This document shows, piece by piece, positions 57,203 through 63,662 of a DNA stretch of 63,662 nucleotides. A program made the translations under genes and the position numbers. Under the pieces are notes generated by a model, which saw nothing but the letters and a program-made list of their open reading frames with translations, made no database searches and had not been told where the DNA came from. Location of the stretch: assembly GCA_029252195.1 (NCBI GenBank), contig JAQXBV010000009.1, positions 1 to 63,662 on the forward strand. The letters are read 5' to 3'. This DNA comes from Yoonia sp. (GTDB taxonomy: Bacteria; Pseudomonadota; Alphaproteobacteria; Rhodobacterales; Rhodobacteraceae). Positions within the stretch are counted from its first letter, which is position 1. The number at the start of each line of letters is the position of its first letter.

Positions 57203-57249
57203 AAAAATCTTAAACAAGATTTTTGCCCAGAATTTTTCTGAAAATTCTG
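57203..57249. repeat. Two AT-rich hairpins between cysS and cimA
   Basis: AAAAATCTT-AAAC-AAGATTTTT (57203-57224, 9-bp arms) and CAGAATTTT-TCTG-AAAATTCTG (57228-57249, 9-bp arms) lie side by side in a 66-bp gap. They resemble in composition the 21-bp palindromes elsewhere in the window and may act as transcript-end or mRNA-processing structures. Confidence 0.7.
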
Positions 57250-57251
57250 CA

Positions 57252-58679
57252 TCACACCTCTCCCAATTGGGCTGCATCAAAGTCTGGGCCAGGTGTCCAT
57301 GTTGCCTGTCCGCCCACATCGGTGACCTGCACACCTGCCGCGTTTAAAATATCGCGCACCTCATCGGCAAGCCCCCAGTCTTTCGCAGCCCTTGCAGCCG
57401 CACGTTGCGCCAAAAGCGCATCAACTCGTTTAGCCACCTCAGGCGTCACATCCGCTCCGCCTTCACCGCCATCAAACATCGGGATTTCGGCCCAGTTGTT
57501 GATAAAACCAAGCATCTGCATGGCATGTGCAAATCCCGCGAGCGCAGCAGGTGTTTTACCCTTGGCCATCACATGCAGGCGCGAAATCGCGCCTGATGTA
57601 TTCAGATCATTTGCCAGCACGCCCAAAAACTCCGGGTCCGCGTTCCAATGGCCTTCGGCCTTCAGCGCCTTGATCAAATTCGGGCCAAAACCATGCCCCT
57701 GCAAAATACCATACCACTTGCGCAACGCCGCCTCTGCTTCACCCTTTTTCTTCTCGGTCCAGTCCATCGGCTTGCCATAATGCGTGCCAAGCATGACCAA
57801 ACGAATAACCATACCGTGCACCCCCTGATCCAAAAGATCACGGACCGTGAAAAAGTTGCCAAGCGACTTGGACATCTTCTTGCCCTCTACTTGCAACATC
57901 TCGTTGTGCAGCCAGACATTGGCAAAGTCGTGACCAGCGCAGGTCGATTGCGCGATCTCGTTCTCGTGGTGCGGGAATTGCAAATCATTGCCGCCGCCGT
58001 GGATGTCAAAGGCAGAACCCAAGAGATCAAGCGACATCGCAGAGCATTCGATATGCCAGCCTGGACGGCCATAGCCCCAAGGGCTCTCCCATCCGGGCAC
58101 ACCGTCACCAGAAGGTTTCCAAAGCACAAAATCCATCGGATTGCGCTTATAGGGAGCCACCTCGACACGCGCGCCTGCAATCATATCGTCAATGGAACGG
58201 CCAGACAGCGCGCCATATTCCGCATAGCTTTCCACCGCGAAAAGAACATGGCCCTCGGCCTCATAAGCGTGACCCTTGGTTATCAGGTCTTCGGTCATGG
58301 CAATCATCTGCGCGATATAAGCCGTGGCCCGCGGCTCATGCGTCGGACGCAGCGCACCAAGCGCATCCATATCATCGTGATACCAGCCAATCGTCTCGGC
58401 GGTGATGTCACCAATCTTACGGCCGCTCTCGGCAGCGCGCGCGTTAATCTTGTCGTCCACATCCGTGAAGTTTCGCACATATGTCACGGACTTCTTGCCA
58501 TAGACAAATCGCATCAGCCGGAACAACACATCAAACATCAGCACATTACGGGCGTTGCCCAAATGCGCGCGGTCGTAAACCGTCGGCCCGCACAGATACA
58601 TCCGCACATTGCGCGGATCGATCGGTTCAAAGTCTTCTTTGCGGCGGGTCTTAGTGTTGTGCAGTCGAATTTGTGTCAT
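57252..58679 (-). CDS. cysS: Cysteinyl-tRNA synthetase
   Basis: A 475-residue class I synthetase. [19 protein letters not shown] holds the zinc Cys and the HIGH-like HLGN, and [16 protein letters not shown] is the KMSKS loop. WHIECSAMS supplies the further zinc ligand. The C-terminal DALR region is complete. It charges tRNA-Cys. Confidence 0.96.
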   Translation of the reverse strand: MTQIRLHNTKTRRKEDFEPIDPRNVRMYLCGPTVYDRAHLGNARNVLMFDVLFRLMRFVYGKKSVTYVRNFTDVDDKINARAAESGRKIGDITAETIGWYHDDMDALGALRPTHEPRATAYIAQMIAMTEDLITKGHAYEAEGHVLFAVESYAEYGALSGRSIDDMIAGARVEVAPYKRNPMDFVLWKPSGDGVPGWESPWGYGRPGWHIECSAMSLDLLGSAFDIHGGGNDLQFPHHENEIAQSTCAGHDFANVWLHNEMLQVEGKKMSKSLGNFFTVRDLLDQGVHGMVIRLVMLGTHYGKPMDWTEKKKGEAEAALRKWYGILQGHGFGPNLIKALKAEGHWNADPEFLGVLANDLNTSGAISRLHVMAKGKTPAALAGFAHAMQMLGFINNWAEIPMFDGGEGGADVTPEVAKRVDALLAQRAAARAAKDWGLADEVRDILNAAGVQVTDVGGQATWTPGPDFDAAQLGEV

Positions 58680-58832
58680 GGTGCCTCGGCTAGGTGTAAT
58701 GCCAGCGGGCTTAACAAGTTCAGGGATCAGATGAAACGTGAAACAGCAGCCCGCGACAGATGTCAGCAGGTAATAATGCAGCTAATAATGATCACTGTGC
58801 GCTTCATACCGATTTCTTTAGCAGGCACGGTG

Positions 58833-59364
58833 CTATCCGTCCAGCATTTCCACCAGCTTGCGCAGCGAATTGAGATTGCGCGCCGTGGTCGGCACATGGC
58901 CAATCACCTGCCCCAGCTTTTTGGCAAGTTTCGATTGGCTGATCCCTTGCGGCGTATGGAGCCAAACCCTGCTGCCATCCTGCACCAGCCCCTCGCCCGC
59001 GATCATGAATGCGTCATGCTTTGACACGTCAATTTTGGCAGGCTTAAAGCAAAAGAAACCGTGCACGCCTTTCCCATCTTCGGCAGGAAACGGACAGGCA
59101 GCCACAGCCTTGCGGAACACATCCTCGGCCAGAAAAAGGGTCGCAATCTGCAAGCCGTTTTTTTTGCAAGATCGCTTTCCCCAGCGCATTGGCGAGCTCC
59201 GCAGCCGTGCCCTCCACTGTCACGATGAGATTGCCCGAGGCAATCATGGTGCGCGGATTGCAGTCAGGCCAAAGCGCCTCGCATATGGCACGCAGGTCTG
59301 CCATGGGCAGCTTGTTCTTGCCGCCGACGTTGATCCCGCGCAGCAAACATACCCAACGCGCCAC
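58833..59364 (-). pseudogene. DUF1697 protein gene with a frameshift in an A8 tract
   Basis: The N-terminal half (VCLLRGINVGGKNKLPMADLR, TMIASGNLIVTVEG) and the C-terminal half (LQIATLFLAEDVF, FMIAGEGLVQDGSRVWLHT) of one DUF1697 protein lie in different frames. They join at a run of eight A on the coding strand (T at 59158-59165); seven A would keep one frame (ILQKNGLQIATLF). The full-length protein would be ~177 residues. This is a likely single-base insertion in a homopolymer; polymerase slippage could still restore some product. DUF1697 has no known function. Confidence 0.85.
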
Positions 59365-59580
59365 TCTGATGCTCCTTCACAGTTCAGATAAGCATACCCG
59401 AGATAAAATCCGCCGCGCAGCTTTATCGTCGCTGATCACTTCAAATTCAACGCTTCGTTGGGTCGTGAAAGTAAAACCACGACTGCGGTTTATCCTCTGA
59501 CGACGTGTACGCCAAAGACGGCGCAATCCTGCCCATATGCTGGGTTGACAGCGCGGCGCCAAATCTATCCCTTCGGCCTC

Positions 59581-60756
59581 ATGAAATTATCACATCGCAT
59601 CACCAATATCACCGGCGGCGGCTCTGACGGTTGGGACGTTTTCTACCGTGCCCGCCGCATGATTGACGCAGGCCATAAGGTTATCGAGCTTACCATTGGC
59701 GAGCATGACATTCGCACGCATCCCAGCATTCTGGACGCCATGAACAAAGCCGCCGTAAGCGGTCGCACAGGCTACGCCGAAGTGCCGGGATCATTTGCGC
59801 TCCGCGATACCGTGGCCGCCCGTATCCAAGAGCGCACAGGCGTGCCAACAACACGCGACAACATCCTGATCACACCGGGCGGGCAAGCGGCGCTTTTTGC
59901 GACCCACAACGCGGTCTGCGACCACGGCGACACCGCGCTTTATATCGACCCCTATTACGCCACCTACCCCGGTACGATCCGTGGCATTGGTGCCGTGCCA
60001 AAGTCGATCCAAGCCCATGCCGAAAACGATTTTCAACCGAAAGCCACCGATATTGCCGCCGCTGCCAAGGGTGCCAAATCGCTGCTGATCAACAGCCCGA
60101 ACAATCCGACAGGCGTGATCTATAGCGCGGAAACCATGGCGGAAATTGCGCAGGTCTGTATCGACAACGATCTCTGGCTGATCTCGGACGAGGTTTACGA
60201 CACGCAAATCTGGGAAGGGACGCACCTCTCACCGCGCGCCCTGCCGGAAATGGCGGAACGCACGCTTGTCGTGGGCTCCATGTCCAAAAGCCACGCGATG
60301 ACAGGCAGCCGCATCGGCTGGATTTGCGCGCCCGCAGAGGTCATCACACATCTGATCAATCTGGCCACGCACACGACCTACGGCGTGCCGGGATATATCC
60401 AAGATGCGGCGCTGTTTACGCTTGATCAAGGCACGGCCCTTGAGGCCGAAATCGCAGCCCCCTTTGAACGCCGCCGTGCCCTCACACTCAAGGCCCTCGA
60501 AGGCCAAAATGTCGTGCGCTCAGTCCCCGTTCAGGGGGCGATGTATGCGATGTTTGATATCCGAAGCACGGGCATGAGTGGCGAAGACTTCGCATTCGCT
60601 TTGCTTGATGCCGAGCTGATCGCGACCATGCCGGGCGAAAGCTTTGGACAGGCCGCGGCGGGCCATATCCGTATCGCAATGACGATCAACGATGACGCTT
60701 ATGTGGATGCGATCAAGCGGCTCGTGGCCTTCGCCAAATCGCAGGTGAAAACATGA
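59581..60756 (+). CDS. Class I/II pyridoxal-phosphate aminotransferase
   Basis: A 391-residue fold-type I aminotransferase. The PLP lysine is in GSMSKSHAMTGSRIGW, with NSPNNPTGVIYS (Asn contacting PLP) and ISDEVYDTQI (Asp, Tyr). The amino-acid substrate cannot be fixed from sequence. The start at 59581 (MKLSHRITNITG) is chosen by family onset. Its stop overlaps the next gene's start (ATGA). Confidence 0.9.
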   Translation: MKLSHRITNITGGGSDGWDVFYRARRMIDAGHKVIELTIGEHDIRTHPSILDAMNKAAVSGRTGYAEVPGSFALRDTVAARIQERTGVPTTRDNILITPGGQAALFATHNAVCDHGDTALYIDPYYATYPGTIRGIGAVPKSIQAHAENDFQPKATDIAAAAKGAKSLLINSPNNPTGVIYSAETMAEIAQVCIDNDLWLISDEVYDTQIWEGTHLSPRALPEMAERTLVVGSMSKSHAMTGSRIGWICAPAEVITHLINLATHTTYGVPGYIQDAALFTLDQGTALEAEIAAPFERRRALTLKALEGQNVVRSVPVQGAMYAMFDIRSTGMSGEDFAFALLDAELIATMPGESFGQAAAGHIRIAMTINDDAYVDAIKRLVAFAKSQVKT

Positions 60757-61556
60757 CCACCTTCCGCGACTTACATATCAAAGGCCAGCCTTTCGTGCTC
60801 GCCAATATCTGGGATCGCGGCTCTGCTTTGATGATGGAAGGGCTTGGGGCCAAGGCACTCGCCACCTCATCTGCCGCCCACGCCTTCACCCTCGGGCGAC
60901 CCGACGGCGGCACCGTTTCGCGTGACGAAGCACTGGCCCATGCGTCTGAGATCCTCAGCGTCACAAAACTCCCCGTTCAGGGCGACTTCGAGAACGGCTT
61001 TGGCGATGATCCCGAAACCTGTGCAGCCACCGTGCGGCTTGCAGCTGAAGTGGGGCTCGCGGGGATTTGCATCGAAGACATGATGTTCCCCAGCGTCGAA
61101 GCCTATGACTTTGATCTCGCCGTAGAGCGCATTCGCGCCGCATGTGCCGCCGCCCGCGCCCTGCCGAGCGATTTTGTCCTGACGGCCCGCGCCGATGGTG
61201 TGATGACCGGACGCTATGATACCAATGAGGCCCTGCGCCGCCTGCTTGCCTTCGAGGCGGTGGGTGCCGATTGCCTTTATGCGCCCGTCCTGCTCGATAT
61301 GGCGGCTGTCGCGCGCATCTGTGCCGCCACGTCTGCACCTGTCAATGTGCTGGTTGCGGGACCTTTCGCCCAGATCGCACAGGCCGATTTCGCCCACGCA
61401 GGTGTCGCCCGCCTTTCGCTTGGCTCTTCGCTCGCCCGCGTGACCCATGCGGCCATTCGCGACGCGGCAAGCGGCATTTTAGGCGCTGGCGATTTCACAG
61501 CCCTGAGCGTGGCAATGTCGGGTGACGAGGTCGACGCGCTGCTCAATCGTCAATAA
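60753..61556 (+). CDS. Isocitrate lyase / PEP mutase family enzyme
   Basis: A 267-residue TIM barrel. GDFENGFGDDPE and AGICIEDMM are the magnesium-binding and active-site strands, and FVLTARADG follows. The KKCGH motif of isocitrate lyase is absent, so a carboxy-phosphonate or oxaloacetate/2-methylisocitrate-type activity is more likely. It is coupled to the aminotransferase, so the pair may process an amino acid and its keto-acid product. Confidence 0.85.
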   Translation: MTTFRDLHIKGQPFVLANIWDRGSALMMEGLGAKALATSSAAHAFTLGRPDGGTVSRDEALAHASEILSVTKLPVQGDFENGFGDDPETCAATVRLAAEVGLAGICIEDMMFPSVEAYDFDLAVERIRAACAAARALPSDFVLTARADGVMTGRYDTNEALRRLLAFEAVGADCLYAPVLLDMAAVARICAATSAPVNVLVAGPFAQIAQADFAHAGVARLSLGSSLARVTHAAIRDAASGILGAGDFTALSVAMSGDEVDALLNRQ

Positions 61557-61650
61557 TCGCTGCACAATGGCCTAAAACCGACAATTGGTCGCGGATAGAC
61601 AAGACTGACGGCCCCGCCACAGCTTCCTTGTCTGGAGCTGGGAGAGCAGG

Positions 61651-61743
61651 ATGGACGCGCAAGACGCCTATATCGTTGTGATACTTCGCACCATCGGCGC
61701 GCGCCGTGGTCGCGCGGCCCGTGGGCGCCCGACGCGGATCTAA
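61651..61743 (+). CDS. Possible Arg-rich 30-residue leader ORF before the MttB-family gene
   Basis: A short ORF starting MDAQDAYIVVILRTIGAR and ending in GRPTRI, with 8 Arg in total. GGGAGAGCAGG directly precedes the ATG. It ends 43 bp upstream of the methyltransferase gene. It could be a regulatory leader or a chance frame; no family is known to me. Confidence 0.3.
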   Translation: MDAQDAYIVVILRTIGARRGRAARGRPTRI

Positions 61744-61786
61744 ACCGTCTTCTTCTTCCACATTCCTTTATACATCGAGACCATTC

Positions 61787-63361
61787 ATGACGGATATTTC
61801 CGAAGCCAACTCACCTGTGGGCAAAACTGTTGGCGCACCGCGCCGCTCTGGTGGGCGCGCCGCGCGAACGGCTGCGCGTGCCGCACCTCTGCCCACTGAT
61901 ATGCAACCCATCAAAGCGGGCATGTCCGGTGGCCGCTACAGGCCCTTGACCGACGAGGACATGGACCGCATCCATGAGGCGGCCCTGCGCGCCTTGGAGG
62001 AAATCGGCCTTTGCGACGCGCCGCAGTCCGGCATCGACTATATGGTTGCCGCTGGTGCGATATACGGCGACGACAAACGGCTCCGTTTTCCGCGCGCCTT
62101 GGTCATGGAGATGCTCGGCAAAGCGCAAAAAGCGCTCACACTCTATGCTCGCGACCCGCAATATGACCTCAACCTGTCTGGCACCCGCGTCCATTACGGC
62201 ACCGCTGGGGCCGCTGTGCATGTGGTTGATGTGCATGGGCGAAAATACCGCGAGTCCACGGTGCAAGACCTGCATGACGCTGCAAAAATCGTGCAGCAAA
62301 TGAACAATATCCACTTCCTGCAACGCCCGATGGTCTGCCGCGATATCGTGGATAACCGCGAGATGGACCTGAACACGATTTACGGCTGCTGTACGGGGAC
62401 GAAAAAGCACGTCGGCGTCTCTTTCACCGAGCCTGACTTTGTCGATGACGCGCTAGAGATGCTGCATATGATTGCAGGGGGCGAGGACAAATGGCGCGAA
62501 CGGCCTTTTGTGTCGAACTCCAACTGTTTCGTCGTCCCGCCAATGAAATTCGCCACTGAATCCTGTCTTGTGATGGAGAAATGCATTGCGGGCGGCATGC
62601 CTGTCTTGCTGTTGTCTGCGGGCCAAGCTGGTGCCACAGCCCCTGCCCCGATTGCCGGCGCCATCGTGCAAGCCGTCGCCGAATGTCTCGCGGGTGTCGT
62701 CTATGTGAACTCCATTTCACCGGGCTATCCCGCAATCTTCGGCACGTGGCCTTTTGTGTCAGACCTGCGCACGGGCGCGATGTCGGGTGGATCGGGCGAA
62801 CAAGCGCTGCTCACTGCTGGCTGCGCGCAGATGCACCAGTTCTACGGCCTGCCAGGCGGGGCCGCCGCGGGCATCGCCGACGCGAAACTTCCCGATATGC
62901 AGGCTGGTTGGGAGCAAATGGCATCCAATGTTATGGCAGGGCTTTCGGGGCTGAACATGGTCTATGAGGCAGCAGGCATGCATGCCTCGCTGCTCGGGTT
63001 TTGTATGGAATCACTGGTGCTTGGCGACGATCTTATCGGTCAGGCGCTGCGATGCGTGCGCGGGATCGAAGTCAACGACGAGACCCTCGGTTTTGACACT
63101 ATGCGCGACGTTTGCCTCAAAGGACCAGGTCATTATCTGGGCTCGGACCAAACACTCGGCCTGATGCAGACCGAGTATGTCTATCCCAAAACCGCCGACC
63201 GGACCTCGCCAAAGGAATGGGAGGAAAAAGGCAAGCCCGACCTCTTGATCAATGCAACCAAGCGCAAAGAAGAGATCCTGTCAAAGCCTTCCGAGGCGGC
63301 ATTAGATCCAATCACTGACGCGGCAATACGCAAGCGGTTCCGGATTCACCTTAAATCCTAA
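61787..63361 (+). CDS. MttB-family (trimethylamine methyltransferase-like) corrinoid methyltransferase without pyrrolysine
   Basis: A 524-residue protein with an Arg/Ala-rich N-terminal extension (about residues 15-38) and then the MttB TIM barrel (YRPLTDEDMDRIHEAALRALEEIG, HYGTAGAAVHVVDVHG, YGCCTGTKKHVGVSF, SGGSGEQALLTAGCAQMHQFYGLP). There is no in-frame TAG, so it belongs to the non-Pyl majority, whose known members (for example MtgB) demethylate quaternary amines such as glycine betaine onto a corrinoid protein. The substrate here is unknown. The likely methyl acceptor is the corrinoid protein at 1582. The start at ATG 61787 (MTDISEAN) is favoured over the longer frame. A strong terminator follows. 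Confidence 0.9.
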   Translation: MTDISEANSPVGKTVGAPRRSGGRAARTAARAAPLPTDMQPIKAGMSGGRYRPLTDEDMDRIHEAALRALEEIGLCDAPQSGIDYMVAAGAIYGDDKRLRFPRALVMEMLGKAQKALTLYARDPQYDLNLSGTRVHYGTAGAAVHVVDVHGRKYRESTVQDLHDAAKIVQQMNNIHFLQRPMVCRDIVDNREMDLNTIYGCCTGTKKHVGVSFTEPDFVDDALEMLHMIAGGEDKWRERPFVSNSNCFVVPPMKFATESCLVMEKCIAGGMPVLLLSAGQAGATAPAPIAGAIVQAVAECLAGVVYVNSISPGYPAIFGTWPFVSDLRTGAMSGGSGEQALLTAGCAQMHQFYGLPGGAAAGIADAKLPDMQAGWEQMASNVMAGLSGLNMVYEAAGMHASLLGFCMESLVLGDDLIGQALRCVRGIEVNDETLGFDTMRDVCLKGPGHYLGSDQTLGLMQTEYVYPKTADRTSPKEWEEKGKPDLLINATKRKEEILSKPSEAALDPITDAAIRKRFRIHLKS

Positions 63362-63365
63362 GACG

Positions 63366-63399
63366 AAATGGCGCGCCACAACGGCGCGCCATTTTTTTT
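63366..63399 (+). terminator. Terminator after the MttB-family gene
   Basis: The stem TGGCGCGCC pairs with GGCGCGCCA around ACAAC and is followed by eight T. It lies directly downstream of the stop codon. Confidence 0.92.
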
Positions 63400-63545
63400 C
63401 AGAAACTGTATGACGCGCGAAGGCTCATGGTTTTCGCTGAGATATCATCACCACCGCCGTCAAAGTCTGTAAATTCATGCTGAAGAAATTCTGCACCAAT
63501 TCGGAAATTTTCGTTGATATACTCTGGGTCCTTCGGAAGCCGAAT
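63399..63545 (-). pseudogene. 3' fragment of an outer-membrane beta-barrel gene
   Basis: The minus strand reads NENFRIGAEFLQHEFTDF and, further on, MSLRASYSF before a TGA at 63399-63401. Alternating hydrophobic residues and a terminal Phe are the C-terminal outer-membrane insertion signature. The start of the gene should lie to the right, but an IS630-type transposase begins 45-50 bp further on, so the gene is probably interrupted there. The exact break is not resolved; the frame happens to stay open to the window edge. Confidence 0.6.
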
Positions 63546-63588
63546 TTGACGTCTTGACGCTTTGGCGTGGAACGATTCAGCTACGGGT

Positions 63589-63662
63589 ATGATTTGTCCT
63601 GGTTTTCTTTCCGCAGCAGAACGCCTTGAGCTTGAGGCCTGCGTGCGTCGCCAGCGCGAAGA
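63589..63662 (+). mobile_element. IS630-type transposase, 5' end (cut by window edge)
   Basis: The ATG at 63589 opens MICPGFLSAAERLELEACVR followed by RQRE at the edge. This matches the N terminus of IS630/Tc1-mariner-type transposases, where RRxxxREDHGIARRAN usually follows. Only 24 codons are visible. The left inverted repeat and the TA target duplication should lie a few tens of bases upstream, but I could not define them. Confidence 0.65.

Noticed and set aside
59377..59562. 61-codon minus-strand frame between DUF1697 and the aminotransferase
   Set aside because: No ribosome-binding site and no recognisable pattern; it looks like chance open sequence.

Overview
The window is a chromosomal segment of an alphaproteobacterium, almost certainly a member of the Rhodobacteraceae (Roseobacter group). 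The evidence is the gene content and protein signatures: a CckA-type cell-cycle kinase, alphaproteobacterial SOS boxes of the GTTC-N7-GTTC type in front of recA, an aglEFGAK alpha-glucoside locus with a divergent LacI regulator, a cobalamin-dependent methyl-transfer gene set split over several loci, and several small proteins of a kind I associate with roseobacters. Moderate GC, several recently broken genes and an IS630-type transposase at the right edge would fit an IS-rich genus such as Octadecabacter, but the genus is a guess.

Layout. 1-3.2 kb: end of a betaine/homocysteine methyltransferase, an SOS-boxed radical SAM gene, a corrinoid protein and a DUF1638 gene. 3.2-16 kb: housekeeping genes (sufE, rnd, purMN, a CAU-anticodon tRNA, icd, yitT-like, SMR pump, typA, alaS, recA). 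16-19 kb: broken sulfotransferase gene, glpK and a glpR remnant. 19-23.8 kb: ppx-rlmE, then a 'virulence factor' / MTHFR / methyl-THF:corrinoid methyltransferase operon. 23.8-34 kb: divergent alpha-glucoside cluster aglEFGAK / aglR-bgl-glk. 34-41.5 kb: cckA interrupted by two in-frame stop codons, rsmB-like, guaB, and a ferredoxin-ASKHA reactivation protein. 41.6-48.3 kb: tRNA-Gly(CCC), RidA, thioesterase, zwf-pgl-pgi, HNH protein and a broken GGDEF gene. 48.3-53.6 kb: esterase, DNA glycosylase and cobalamin genes (cobK, cbiD, cobA, cobB). 53.6-63.4 kb: MFS, NDUFAF6-like protein, cimA, cysS, a frameshifted DUF1697 gene, an aminotransferase, a PEP-mutase-family enzyme and a non-pyrrolysine MttB-family methyltransferase. 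The right edge holds the 3' end of an outer-membrane barrel gene next to the 5' end of an IS630-type transposase.

Two themes connect the window. First, the parts of a split corrinoid methyl-transfer system (homocysteine methyltransferase, corrinoid carrier, methyl-THF methyltransferase with MTHFR, ferredoxin-type reactivase, MttB homologue) lie at four separated loci, and four cobalamin-synthesis genes lie in the same window. Together these could act as a dispersed B12-dependent methionine synthase and/or quaternary-amine demethylation route. Second, signalling and accessory genes carry fresh lesions: single in-frame stops in cckA (two), a sulfotransferase and a GGDEF gene, a homopolymer frameshift in DUF1697, and a deletion plus a 22-bp duplication in glpR. 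The metabolic genes around them are intact.
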